This document shows, piece by piece, positions 8,695-17,251 of a DNA stretch of 64,000 bases; position 1 is the stretch's first letter, and every line of letters begins with the position of its first letter. The translations under genes were made by a program, and so were the position numbers. Source of the stretch: Tunicatimonas sp964551335 (GTDB lineage: Bacteria; Bacteroidota; Bacteroidia; Cytophagales; Cyclobacteriaceae); assembly GCA_964551335.1 (NCBI GenBank), contig CAZKCO010000030.1, forward strand, positions 21,806 to 85,805. Direction: 5' to 3'. The notes below the pieces were generated by a model that did not search any database, was not told the origin of the DNA, and saw only the letters and a program-made list of their open reading frames with translations.

Positions 8695-9573
8695 ATGTTA
8701 AGACGAATTTTGAAATTCGCCCTGTTGGGTATTACCTCCATTTTGCTCATTGTCGCATTGTTTTACGCCTTCGTCCACTTCTCGGTAAACAAAAGATTGG
8801 ATCGTGAGTACGCCATTCAACCCAAATCCATTTCTATCCCAACCGATTCGGCCTCGCTGGCGCTGGGTCACCATCTCTCGCTGGTTCAGGGCTGCCAGGA
8901 CTGCCACGGAGCCGACTTATCGGGACAGGTGATGATTGATGATCCGGCCATCGGGCTGGTATCAGCCACCAATCTGACCACGGGCAAAGGTGGCATCGGC
9001 AGTCACTATACCGATGAAGACTGGTTGCTGGCAATGCGCCACGGACTCAATCAGAAACATCAGTCGTTACTGCTGATGCCCTCTACCGAATTTTGTAAAC
9101 TAAGCGACCGCGACCTGGGCGCCCTGATTGCCTACTGTAAGCAGGTACCCCCGGTCGACCAAGAACTGCCCGAGAACGAATTGCGCCCACTGGGCCGTAT
9201 GTTGGTTAACTTTGACCAGATGAAAATACTCACCGCCGAACTGATTGACCACGAATACCAGCCTCCGGTTGAAGTGGTTCCGGCAGCTTCCGCCGCGTAC
9301 GGACAATACCTGGCTGCGTCTTGCGCGGGTTGTCACGGGCAGACTTTTAAAGGATTACCTGGCAAGGAACCGGGCTCACCGGACGCCTCCGATATTACCA
9401 AGACCGGCAACATCGGCAAATGGACCGAAGTACAATTCCGACAAGTGCTACGCACCGGAAACACCCCCGAAGGAAAAAGTATGGATCCGAAACTGATGCC
9501 TTGGGAGGCTTTCCGCCATTTCTCCGATGATGAGATAAAAGCTTTATATCTGTACTTACACAATCTGGAGTAA
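8695..9573 (+). CDS. Membrane-anchored di-haem cytochrome c
   Basis: A 292-residue protein with an N-terminal membrane anchor (about residues 8-28, preceded by Arg3 and Arg4). It has two c-type haem sites, C67-x-x-C70-H71 (GCQDCHG) and C210-x-x-C213-H214 (SCAGCHG). Likely axial Met candidates lie in LLLMPSTEF and DPKLMPWEAF. The two-domain layout resembles small cytochrome subunits attached to periplasmic dehydrogenases or sorbitol/alcohol dehydrogenase cytochromes. No dehydrogenase partner is adjacent, so it may be a stand-alone electron carrier on the periplasmic face. A terminator follows. Confidence 0.9.
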   Translation: MLRRILKFALLGITSILLIVALFYAFVHFSVNKRLDREYAIQPKSISIPTDSASLALGHHLSLVQGCQDCHGADLSGQVMIDDPAIGLVSATNLTTGKGGIGSHYTDEDWLLAMRHGLNQKHQSLLLMPSTEFCKLSDRDLGALIAYCKQVPPVDQELPENELRPLGRMLVNFDQMKILTAELIDHEYQPPVEVVPAASAAYGQYLAASCAGCHGQTFKGLPGKEPGSPDASDITKTGNIGKWTEVQFRQVLRTGNTPEGKSMDPKLMPWEAFRHFSDDEIKALYLYLHNLE

Positions 9574-9591
9574 GCAGCTCTGTTAAATTCT

Positions 9592-9618
9592 AGAGGGTGG
9601 TTTTCCCACCCTTCTTTT
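9592..9618 (+). terminator. Rho-independent terminator
   Basis: AGGGTGG (9594-9600) pairs with CCACCCT (9606-9612) around TTTTC, followed by a T-rich tail. It closes the cytochrome gene. Confidence 0.8.
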
Positions 9619-9679
9619 GTTGCTCAATTCTACTGTGATATTCCGGTTTGATAGATTACATTTGATCAAAATTATTACG

Positions 9680-10060
9680 ATGAAAATTGAACATCTGGCT
9701 ATTTGGACGAATCAATTAGAAGAATTGAAAAATTTCTACTGTAACTACTTCAAGGCTGAAAGTAGCGATAAATATCATAATCCTAATAAAGAGTTTAGCT
9801 CCTACTTTTTGACGTTTAAATCCGGTTCTCGACTTGAGTTAATGCATCGCCCTAAGCTTAAAAATAACGACACAAAGCCCTCGGTGGGGCTGGCTCATTT
9901 TGCGTTCTCGGTAGGTAGCGAGGCGGAAGTAGATCGTTTGACCAAGATGCTCAAAAATGAGGGTTACCCTCCGATTGATGGCCCTCGCCGAACCGGCGAT
10001 GGATACTACGAAAGCACCTTTCACGATCCCGACGGCAATATTGTAGAGCTGACTGTTTGA
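9680..10060 (+). CDS. VOC/glyoxalase-fold protein
   Basis: About 126 residues from the ATG at 9680. That start gives MKIEHLAIWT, the usual beta-strand opening of VOC proteins with a metal-ligand His; the longer in-frame start adds an AT-rich, unlike-protein leader. Candidate metal ligands are His5, the Glu of RLELMHR, the His of GLAHFAF and the Glu of DPDGNIVEL. The pattern fits glyoxalase I-like, fosfomycin-resistance-like or dioxygenase-like enzymes; the substrate cannot be told. Its stop is 38 bases before the MFS gene, suggesting co-transcription. Confidence 0.85.
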   Translation: MKIEHLAIWTNQLEELKNFYCNYFKAESSDKYHNPNKEFSSYFLTFKSGSRLELMHRPKLKNNDTKPSVGLAHFAFSVGSEAEVDRLTKMLKNEGYPPIDGPRRTGDGYYESTFHDPDGNIVELTV

Positions 10061-10098
10061 TTGCCAGATAATTTTATCTAATCCTACCTTTTTCAACT

Positions 10099-11283
10099 TT
10101 GCGAGATAAGAAAATACCCCCAAGCTTAATTAAGGCCCGCCGGGCCGTGGCGCTGATATTTTTTGTGAATGGGGCCGGATTTGCCAGTTGGGTGCCCCAT
10201 ATCCCCTGGTTCCAGCGGCGGTACAATCTGAATGAAAGTGAACTGGGTTTAACCCTGCTCATTATTGCCATTGGTGCCATTTTGGCCATGCCAATTGCCG
10301 GTGGCTTGGTGGAGAAAATTGGAAGTAAGCGAGTTGTCGTTTTTACCTCAGTAGGCTTTTGTATATTACTGGCCCTATTACCGCTGATGCCCAATTACTG
10401 GACAACAGCCATCGTTCTGTTTCTGTTTGGAATGGTGAACGGTTCAATGGATGTTTCCATGAATGCCCACGGGGTATTGGTAGAACAAAAATACCGAACG
10501 GCCATTATGTCCTCATTTCATGGGTTGTTTAGCCTGGGAGGACTGGTTGGAGCCGGAGTAGCCAGTGGATTACTAGCATTAGGATTCAGTCCTCCCCAGC
10601 ATATGCTATTAGTATTAGCTTTACTCTTTATTACGGTTTTACTGATACTCCAGCACCTCTTACCGCCGGAGATCAAACCCCGGTCATTGGAAGATAACAA
10701 GCCTCTGCTTGTCATTCCATCTCAACCAATCGTTTGGTTTCTCGCCTTCCTGGCGTTTTTCATTCTGATGGTAGAGGGGGCTATGGCTGATTGGACTGCA
10801 ATTCACATCAGCGGCCTTCCAGCCGCTACCCCTGCACTGGCCGCCTTGGGGTTCGCAGCATTTTCATTGACGATGGCTAGTGGTCGGTTATTAGGCGACC
10901 GAATTATCCGGGCAATAGGTCGTCCCGTAGTGGTGCAGTGGGGCAGTCTGATTGCAGCGGCTGGTCTTTTGATCGTGGTATTGTTTCAATTGCCGGCCGG
11001 AGCTATTATCGGCTTCGGTCTGGTGGGTATTGGGCTTTCCAATGTAATACCTATTATCTTCAGTTCGGCAGGATACGCTAATCCCGACGAGCCCGGACGG
11101 GGTATTGCAGCGGTTACCACAATGGGGTACTTTGGTTTTTTAGTAGGCCCGCCCTTAATTGGTTTTATTGCTGATGGATTTTCTCTGAATAGTGCCTGGG
11201 TAATGCTTACGGTAGCATTAGGATTGGTCGTAGCTATTGCCCCACGGATTATCAGAAAAATTCCGACAGTGAAAGTTTCTTGA
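10099..11283 (+). CDS. MFS transporter, YbjJ/FucP-like size class
   Basis: A 394-residue, 12-helix major facilitator. The start is TTG at 10099: a stop at 10069-10071 closes the frame upstream and no ATG lies between. Visible features are NGAGFASWVPHIPW in helix 1, a basic loop GGLVEKIGSKR after helix 2 (MFS motif A-like), and MNAHGVLVEQ in helix 4, a stretch I associate with YbjJ-type transporters. The substrate is unknown; efflux or sugar uptake are both possible. It sits close downstream of the VOC gene, which might detoxify or process the same compound. Confidence 0.87.
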   Translation: MRDKKIPPSLIKARRAVALIFFVNGAGFASWVPHIPWFQRRYNLNESELGLTLLIIAIGAILAMPIAGGLVEKIGSKRVVVFTSVGFCILLALLPLMPNYWTTAIVLFLFGMVNGSMDVSMNAHGVLVEQKYRTAIMSSFHGLFSLGGLVGAGVASGLLALGFSPPQHMLLVLALLFITVLLILQHLLPPEIKPRSLEDNKPLLVIPSQPIVWFLAFLAFFILMVEGAMADWTAIHISGLPAATPALAALGFAAFSLTMASGRLLGDRIIRAIGRPVVVQWGSLIAAAGLLIVVLFQLPAGAIIGFGLVGIGLSNVIPIIFSSAGYANPDEPGRGIAAVTTMGYFGFLVGPPLIGFIADGFSLNSAWVMLTVALGLVVAIAPRIIRKIPTVKVS

Positions 11284-11403
11284 AACTGAAAAAAATTTTT
11301 CCTGCCAGTAAAATCTGGACTTATAATTGCGCGTTATTACAGTAACTAAAACAGTGGGTGTATGAATTGATAAGGCCTTATTTTTTACCTAATCAATTCA
11401 CCA

Positions 11404-12744
11404 ATGAACACTCTTTCTTCCCGTTGGCTCGTTTTCCGATTACTGTCGCTGGTAGTTCCCGTTGGGCTTTGCGCAGTATTGCTCTCTCAATGCACCGATA
11501 AGGTGACATCAACCGTTCGCTTTCACCGAATGATTCCGGTATACACTACTACTCAGGAAATTCGTAGTGCTGTCTCAGTATTGCCCCCCCAACCGGTCAC
11601 TGGTACCGGAAAGATCTTTTCTCATGAAAATTTTCTTTTCCTCAACCAACCAGGCACCGGAGTACACGTAATTGACAACTCTGATCCAGCAAACCCTAGC
11701 ACCATTAGCTTCATTAATATTCCAGGAAACTACGATCTGGCGGTTCAGGATGATATTATGTACGCTGATAGCTACATTGATCTGTTGGCTATCGATATCA
11801 GTAATCCTCAGTCGGTAGAAGTACTCCACCGGGAAGAAAATGTGTTTCCCCAGTTTAATAGCTTTGGTTTTTATCCTGATGCACAACGGGGAGTTGTTAC
11901 GCAGTGGAACGAAATGGATGTTACCGAAACCTTTGAGGGCGAGATTAGTGGCACCCAGTGGCAACCGGGAGTGTATCAGTACATTGATCATCTGGATATC
12001 GCCCAGCACGCCCGTCAGGAATTTGTCAACCAGTCCAATATTCCGGTACAGGAATTTAACCGTACTGAACCTACTATAGTAGGCCGGGGCGGCTCTATGT
12101 CCCGCTTTTCAGTCTCGGGTGAATACCTCTACACCATAGACGATGAAAACCTTCAGGTATTTGATCTTTCCTCGCCAACCACTCCTACCTCGGTGAATGA
12201 AATGTCAGTTACGTTCATGATTGAAACAATCTATTCTCACCAGGAGCATTTGTTTATCGGAGCACAAAACGGAATGTTTATCTACAGTACAGTGATACCC
12301 GAATCTCCCACCCAGCTAGCTGCTTACTGGCATGCTACCAGTTGCGACCCGGTAATCGCTAATGATACCCTGGCCTATGTGACCCTTCGCACCGGGGATG
12401 TTTGTGAGGGGAATGAAAATATACTGGAGCTAGTTGATATTAAACAGGCTTCCAATCCGCATGAAGTAGCCCGCTACCAGATGGATAATCCCCACGGCTT
12501 AGGATTAGACGGTTCTACCCTTTTTGTCTGTGAAGGAGCCTCTGGAGTTAAAGTGTTTAATGCGAACTTCCCCTTCCAATTGCAGGATAATCTGATTACA
12601 ACCATTGACGACATGTTTGCTTATGACGTCATTGCGGAGAATAACCGGTTGATTGTCATCGGTGAAGACGGAGTATACCAATACGACTACACTGATCCTC
12701 AGAATATTAGATTCCTAAGTAAGATTACCCGTTTGGCACTTTAG
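11404..12744 (+). CDS. LVIVD-repeat-type beta-propeller lipoprotein, copy A
   Basis: A 446-residue protein with a long signal ending in lipobox LLSQC (Cys30). The body is a propeller-like series of blades with recurrent phrases such as GVHVIDNSDPANP, LLAIDISNPQSV, LQVFDLSSPTTP and VKVFNANFP. This matches LVIVD-type repeats of bacterial surface propellers. It is a clear paralogue of the protein at 13640-14989: both share CTDKV/CSDKV after the lipid Cys, the PGNYD.A and ADS.IDLLAIDIS stretches, SCDPV.ANDT, and the ending QYDY.DP. Probably exposed at the outer membrane; ligand unknown. A hairpin and a predicted outer-membrane protein gene follow. Confidence 0.82.
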   Translation: MNTLSSRWLVFRLLSLVVPVGLCAVLLSQCTDKVTSTVRFHRMIPVYTTTQEIRSAVSVLPPQPVTGTGKIFSHENFLFLNQPGTGVHVIDNSDPANPSTISFINIPGNYDLAVQDDIMYADSYIDLLAIDISNPQSVEVLHREENVFPQFNSFGFYPDAQRGVVTQWNEMDVTETFEGEISGTQWQPGVYQYIDHLDIAQHARQEFVNQSNIPVQEFNRTEPTIVGRGGSMSRFSVSGEYLYTIDDENLQVFDLSSPTTPTSVNEMSVTFMIETIYSHQEHLFIGAQNGMFIYSTVIPESPTQLAAYWHATSCDPVIANDTLAYVTLRTGDVCEGNENILELVDIKQASNPHEVARYQMDNPHGLGLDGSTLFVCEGASGVKVFNANFPFQLQDNLITTIDDMFAYDVIAENNRLIVIGEDGVYQYDYTDPQNIRFLSKITRLAL

Positions 12745-12757
12745 TGTTATCCTTCTA

Positions 12758-12785
12758 AGGCTCCAGTGAATAGTCGCTGGAGCCT
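12758..12785 (+). promoter_or_regulatory. Intergenic hairpin within module A
   Basis: AGGCTCCAG (12758-12766) and CTGGAGCCT (12777-12785) form a perfect 9-bp stem. It ends 14 bases before the ATG at 12800. There is no good T run after it, so an mRNA processing, stability or expression-ratio role is as likely as termination. Confidence 0.55.
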
Positions 12786-12799
12786 AGGTTTACGATCAT

Positions 12800-13558
12800 A
12801 TGAGAAAGTTTATTTTTTTCGCGCAATTATTTTTTTTTGGGAGCACTCTGATGGTCTACGGACAAACCGATACAATTCCGGATCAGGAAATAACTATTTA
12901 TCTAAAAAATGGCAAGTTTGTTCACGGCTACCAGACCTTCTCTCCTTTTAAAGGTTACCTGACGATAGAGATTGACGAGTTTACCCAGAAGCATATTCCT
13001 TACCGGAAAATCAGGTACATTCTCAACGGACCACCGATGGTGAAACCTCCCCCGGTTTATGAGCCGCTGAACAACACCTTTTTCCTGAGCATCTTGGTAG
13101 GCATACAATACGGTGCAGCCGCAGCGGGGAATAATCGGGCTACCATCAGTTTTGCTGCAGGCTACGTGTTTCATCCCTTACTTCAAACCAGTGTAGGGCT
13201 GGGATTTATGCAGTACGATCCAGTTTCTACCACTTCGCTATTTGCCCGGATTCACGGAAATTTGTCCGAGCGTAAGTGGAGCCCGTTTTATTTTGCCGAA
13301 GCTGGGAGCAGTCGGGTACACTCCAGCTACTACAACGTTGGGATGCAACTATCAGATGCCCAAGGTGGCCTGATGCTACACCCCGGATTAGGTATTCAGC
13401 GGCGCTTCCGCTCCGGAGCGGTATTCTTTCAACTGGGCTACCGAATACAACGGGCTCAACTTGAATACGAAGTACTGGATTTCTGGGGCGGAATGCTACA
13501 GGTACAAGAACGTCTGACCTTCCGTCGTGTCACGGCTCATTTGGGAATCAGTTTTTAA
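12800..13558 (+). CDS. Predicted outer-membrane beta-barrel protein, module A
   Basis: A 252-residue protein with a signal peptide (MRKFIFFAQLFF to about VYGQ). A short first domain contains TIYLKNGKFVHGY, followed by a series of amphipathic strands with alternating aromatic residues, and an ending VTAHLGISF with a C-terminal Phe, as is usual for outer-membrane barrels. It is paralogous to the protein at 15065-15814: both share VFLKNG/IYLKNG, the Y..IKKI/Y.KIRYI segment, SPFYF and RRVT...FG.SF. Probably the partner of the preceding LVIVD lipoprotein. Function unknown. Confidence 0.72.
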   Translation: MRKFIFFAQLFFFGSTLMVYGQTDTIPDQEITIYLKNGKFVHGYQTFSPFKGYLTIEIDEFTQKHIPYRKIRYILNGPPMVKPPPVYEPLNNTFFLSILVGIQYGAAAAGNNRATISFAAGYVFHPLLQTSVGLGFMQYDPVSTTSLFARIHGNLSERKWSPFYFAEAGSSRVHSSYYNVGMQLSDAQGGLMLHPGLGIQRRFRSGAVFFQLGYRIQRAQLEYEVLDFWGGMLQVQERLTFRRVTAHLGISF

Positions 13559-13639
13559 GGAGAGAAAAATATTTTTGCTGTTTCCAACGTGAAACTCATC
13601 CGCAGTGTCTTAGCAGTACAACAATTAGATCATACTGCT

Positions 13640-14989
13640 ATGAAACACCTACGGATTTTTCGCTCAAGAGCTTATCTAAACTATGCCTTGTTTCACTTTG
13701 GGGCGTTAGCGTACTTGCTGTTACTTACCCAATGTTCAGACAAGGTAGAAGTAACTCGCACCCTCCGTTACCTGGAACCGGTCTTCATGACTACTGACGA
13801 AGTTCGGAGTTCATTCACCATTGCTCCTCCCGAGGTGCTAAGCACTACCGGAAAGATTTACTACCTGGCACCATACCTGTTCATTAATAAACCGGGAGAG
13901 GGCATTCATGTAATTGATAATACTGACCCGTCCAATCCGGTCAACCATAGCTTCATCTCCATACCCGGGAACTACGATATGGCCGCCAAGGGCAACATTC
14001 TGTACGCCGATAGTTTCATTGACCTGCTAGCCATTGACATCAGCGATCTGGATAATGTCAAGATTACCAAACGCCTGGAAAATGTTTTCCCCCGTTTCAA
14101 TAGTTGGTCTACTTCTGCAAGCGGAGAGCAAACATTTTTGACTCGTTGGGAGGAGAAAGAAGTAGTTGAGGTGTTAGAAGGTAACTTAGATGAGTTTGCC
14201 CCCGGATTGTACCGCTATCAAGGTGGAGTAGTGGCCGAGCGCTGGGTGAATGATGCTACTGCATTTTCTCTAGCCTCGGCTGACTTTTCCAGCCGCTCGG
14301 GAGGAGGAACGTCCCAACCTCAGGCGGGTATCGGAGGGTCTATGGCCCGATTTGCGATTAGTTTCGAGAGGCTGTATGCCGTAGATGATAACAATCTTCA
14401 GGTATTTGACATCACGCAGTTGGACGATCCAATTGAAGGTACCGAAATTAACGTGGGCTTTGGAATTGAAACTCTGTTCCCGTTCAAAGACAAACTCTTC
14501 ATTGGCTCTCAGAATGGGATGTTCATTTACAGCAATGCTAACCCTGATCAACCTGAATTTGAATCGGAATTTACCCACGCCCGTAGTTGCGACCCGGTAG
14601 TGGCGAACGATACGGTTGCCTACGTAACTCTCCGAGATGGCACCGCTTGTTGGGGTGGAGAAAACCAGTTGGATGTCCTCAACATTGAAACGGTAAGTAA
14701 CCCTCAGCTAATTCGAAGTTATTCTTTGGATCACCCGCACGGATTGGCCATTGATGGCACTACGTTGTTTATTTGCGAAGGCGAATTCGGACTAAAAGTG
14801 TTTGATGCCAGCAATTCCCGACAGATTGTTCAGAACCAATTAGCTCACATTGATAACATTCATGCTTTTGATGTAATTCCGCTGAACGGAGTACTAATGG
14901 TCATTGGTGACGACGGCTTGTACCAGTACGATTACTCCGACCCAGCAAATCTACAGTTACTTAGTAAAATGACTCTGGCAGCACTATAA
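13640..14989 (+). CDS. LVIVD-repeat-type beta-propeller lipoprotein, copy B
   Basis: About 449 residues from the ATG at 13640. This start places the lipobox LLTQC at Cys32; an in-frame GTG/ATG further upstream would give an overlong signal. Blade phrases include GIHVIDNTDPSNP, LLAIDISDLDNV, LQVFDITQLDDP and LKVFDASNS. It is closely similar throughout to copy A at 11404-12744, with insertions such as a Gly/Ser-rich loop near residue 220 (SSRSGGGTSQPQAG). The pair implies a local duplication of a two-gene unit. Probably an outer-membrane surface lipoprotein. Confidence 0.82.
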   Translation: MKHLRIFRSRAYLNYALFHFGALAYLLLLTQCSDKVEVTRTLRYLEPVFMTTDEVRSSFTIAPPEVLSTTGKIYYLAPYLFINKPGEGIHVIDNTDPSNPVNHSFISIPGNYDMAAKGNILYADSFIDLLAIDISDLDNVKITKRLENVFPRFNSWSTSASGEQTFLTRWEEKEVVEVLEGNLDEFAPGLYRYQGGVVAERWVNDATAFSLASADFSSRSGGGTSQPQAGIGGSMARFAISFERLYAVDDNNLQVFDITQLDDPIEGTEINVGFGIETLFPFKDKLFIGSQNGMFIYSNANPDQPEFESEFTHARSCDPVVANDTVAYVTLRDGTACWGGENQLDVLNIETVSNPQLIRSYSLDHPHGLAIDGTTLFICEGEFGLKVFDASNSRQIVQNQLAHIDNIHAFDVIPLNGVLMVIGDDGLYQYDYSDPANLQLLSKMTLAAL

Positions 14990-14999
14990 TTTCTGACTC

Positions 15000-15048
15000 G
15001 TTGAGATTGAGATAGGCAACATGAAGTTGGTTTGCCCTCAATCTCAAC
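15000..15048 (+). promoter_or_regulatory. Long intergenic hairpin within module B
   Basis: GTTGAGATTGAG (15000-15011) and CTCAATCTCAAC (15037-15048) form a perfect 12-bp stem. Inside it, GGCAA pairs with TTGCC after a 3-base bulge. A T-rich stretch follows seven bases later. It lies between the lipoprotein stop and the ATG at 15065, the same place as the hairpin in module A. Confidence 0.7.
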
Positions 15049-15064
15049 AAATCCTTTTTCCTCC

Positions 15065-15814
15065 ATGAAAATTGTTATACTTGTTTATTTCAGTTTGATG
15101 CTGAGCATACCCACGCTTCTCCAAGCGCAGAGTTCAGAACCTTTGGTCACCGTTTTCCTCAAGAATGGTCAACAAATTTCGGGACGTATGCAGATGTCTA
15201 TTCACGAAAATTATCTGACGCTCGCGCATGACTCCTTATCACAGACCCATCTGGCCTACCATACCATCAAAAAAATATACTTTGGGTCTGTGCCCGAAAA
15301 TGAGCCTCTCCCCTACTTCTCACAAGATACCGGTTACTTTCATATGTCCGAATTGGGAATTCAGGTTGGGAATAATGACTACGATGCTAATGCCACTTTT
15401 ACTATCCATACTATAAATGGATACGCCTTTTCACCCCACCTGATGGCTGGTTTGGGCCTAGGATACGATGCCTACGGTAGTATAGCTACCTTACCTGTCT
15501 ACGCGCATATTCGGGGAATCATTGTAGATCGGAAAGTAAGCCCGTTTTACTTCGGAGGAATTGGAAGGAGCTGGGCCTGGGCCACCGATAATGTGTCTAA
15601 TATTGACTATAAACGGACGCAAGGTGGATTATTTGTGCACGCTGGACTTGGATACCAGATCAACCTGGCCCGATCGGCCATTCACTTTGCGGGGGGCTAT
15701 AAACTGCAAAAAACTGACTTTGCGTATAGTTTTGAAGGATGGCAAAGTGAAACGGAAATTGAGGAAAAGCGTACCATCCGCCGGGTCACCGTTACCTTCG
15801 GCTATTCGTTTTAG
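15065..15814 (+). CDS. Predicted outer-membrane beta-barrel protein, module B
   Basis: About 249 residues. I chose the ATG at 15065, not a TTG at 15032, because the ATG opens a clean signal peptide (MKIVILVYFSLMLSIPTLLQ, cleavage near QAQ) and the TTG lies inside the intergenic hairpin. The mature part has VTVFLKNGQQISG, then barrel-like alternating strands, the SPFYFGGIG segment and a terminal VTVTFGYSF. It is paralogous to the protein at 12800-13558. Its stop is one base from the end of the convergent sulfatase gene. Confidence 0.72.
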   Translation: MKIVILVYFSLMLSIPTLLQAQSSEPLVTVFLKNGQQISGRMQMSIHENYLTLAHDSLSQTHLAYHTIKKIYFGSVPENEPLPYFSQDTGYFHMSELGIQVGNNDYDANATFTIHTINGYAFSPHLMAGLGLGYDAYGSIATLPVYAHIRGIIVDRKVSPFYFGGIGRSWAWATDNVSNIDYKRTQGGLFVHAGLGYQINLARSAIHFAGGYKLQKTDFAYSFEGWQSETEIEEKRTIRRVTVTFGYSF

Positions 15815-15815
15815 A

Positions 15816-17174
15816 TTACCTGGTTTTCTGAGAAACTTGGTCAATTGTTGCTTCCCATCCCACCAGAGTATCCAGCAATATATTCGTCATTTGCGGTTGT
15901 TGTTCGGCCAGATTATACCGTTCTTGCCTATCTTCCGCCAGATTGAAAAGATACGTGCTATCTTCCCTGATTAGTAATTTCCAGTCACCCTGGCGAGCCA
16001 CTTTCTGATTACGATAGCGCCAAAAGGTTGTCCGTTCGGGCATTGGTTGTTGATCAATCAATAAAGGGCTCTGATCTACACCAGTATTTTGAAATTCATG
16101 CGGTAGTTCCGAGCCTACTAGTGACAGCAGGGTGGGAAGAACGTCCATACTCAACATAGTTGCCTTCGTTTCACCTGGGAAAATGGTACCTGGCCAATAG
16201 GCTATGGCCGGAACTCGGTGCCCGCCTTCCCATAACTGGGTTTTATGTCCCCGAAGGTTCCCGTTGTTTCCGAGAGAATCTACCCCGCCGTTATCGGAGC
16301 AAAAGAAAACGAATGTGTTTTCGGTCAGATTCAGGCTATCGAGCGTGGCTAATACAGTACCTACACTTTCGTCCATCACCTCCACCATTTCCCGATAAGC
16401 TCCCTGACGATCTTCCCTTGAACCCAAGTGGCTAAACTCAACATCCGGGAAGCGATCAGGCGGATCATTTCGCCCCTGATAAGGCCAATGGGGGGCTTCG
16501 TGAGCAACATAGAGACAGAATGGTTTTTGCTGGTTCGATTCAATAAATTCGGTAGCGTGGCGGGTAATCAAGTCAGTAACGTAGCCCTTTTCATTCACCG
16601 AATCCAGCCCATTCCACCAATCATAAATACCGGCATTGTCGTAGTGAGAGTGATAATCAATATTCCCACTGACATACCCCCGAAAAAAATCAAACCCCTG
16701 GTGAACCGGGTTGTATTCCTTACGATAGCCTAAATGCCATTTTCCTACCATGCCCGTCTGATATCCAGCTGATTTCAGCAATTCGGCCAATGTGACTTCA
16801 GCCGTGTCCAATCCCGTCTGGCGAGTTTCGCCCCGAACGTAGATAACTCCCTCCATACCGACTAATTGCTGATACTTACCGGTTAGCAGGGCCGCCCGGG
16901 TGGGCGTACAAACTGCACCGTTACTATGGAAATCGGTAAATTTCAGCCCATTGGTGGCCATCCGATCCAGATTGGGCGTTTGATAAGTAGGATGCCCGTA
17001 ACAGCCTAAATCACCGTAGCCCAGGTCATCGGCCATGATAATGACAATATTAGGCCTTGACGAAACGGGTTCCTGCTCTGTATTTGACTGACAGGCTAAT
17101 AATAGACTGCTCAGAAGCAGAATTAACAACAGGCTAGCAATTGTTGAGGAAAGAATAGGTACATCTATACGCAT
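15816..17174 (-). CDS. Type I (formylglycine) sulfatase lipoprotein
   Basis: A 452-residue protein with a lipoprotein signal and lipobox LLLAC (Cys28). The mature enzyme opens with RPNIVIIMADDLGYGDLG, including metal-ligand Asp49 and Asp50. The sulfatase signature CTPTRAALLTG places the formylglycine precursor at Cys89, so an anaerobic-type or FGE maturase elsewhere would be needed. GKWHLGY and FFCSDNGG, with further metal-ligand Asp/Asn, are intact. S1-family members hydrolyse sulfate esters of polysaccharides or aryl compounds; surface anchoring suggests attack on sulfated algal polymers. Specificity cannot be told. Confidence 0.92.
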   Translation of the reverse strand: MRIDVPILSSTIASLLLILLLSSLLLACQSNTEQEPVSSRPNIVIIMADDLGYGDLGCYGHPTYQTPNLDRMATNGLKFTDFHSNGAVCTPTRAALLTGKYQQLVGMEGVIYVRGETRQTGLDTAEVTLAELLKSAGYQTGMVGKWHLGYRKEYNPVHQGFDFFRGYVSGNIDYHSHYDNAGIYDWWNGLDSVNEKGYVTDLITRHATEFIESNQQKPFCLYVAHEAPHWPYQGRNDPPDRFPDVEFSHLGSREDRQGAYREMVEVMDESVGTVLATLDSLNLTENTFVFFCSDNGGVDSLGNNGNLRGHKTQLWEGGHRVPAIAYWPGTIFPGETKATMLSMDVLPTLLSLVGSELPHEFQNTGVDQSPLLIDQQPMPERTTFWRYRNQKVARQGDWKLLIREDSTYLFNLAEDRQERYNLAEQQPQMTNILLDTLVGWEATIDQVSQKTR

Positions 17175-17193
17175 TCGGGAAAATAAGCACTGA

Positions 17194-17227
17194 TCAAAAA
17201 AAAAGCTACTTCTAGGAGAAATAGCTT
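17194..17227 (-). terminator. Rho-independent terminator of the M6 protease gene
   Basis: Read on the minus strand, AAGCTA pairs with TAGCTT (plus positions 17222-17227 and 17203-17208). An inner TTCT/AGAA extends the stem past one mismatch, and about nine T residues follow. Confidence 0.85.
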
Positions 17228-17251
17228 TGTCAGGTAGTGAAGTGAGAGCAA

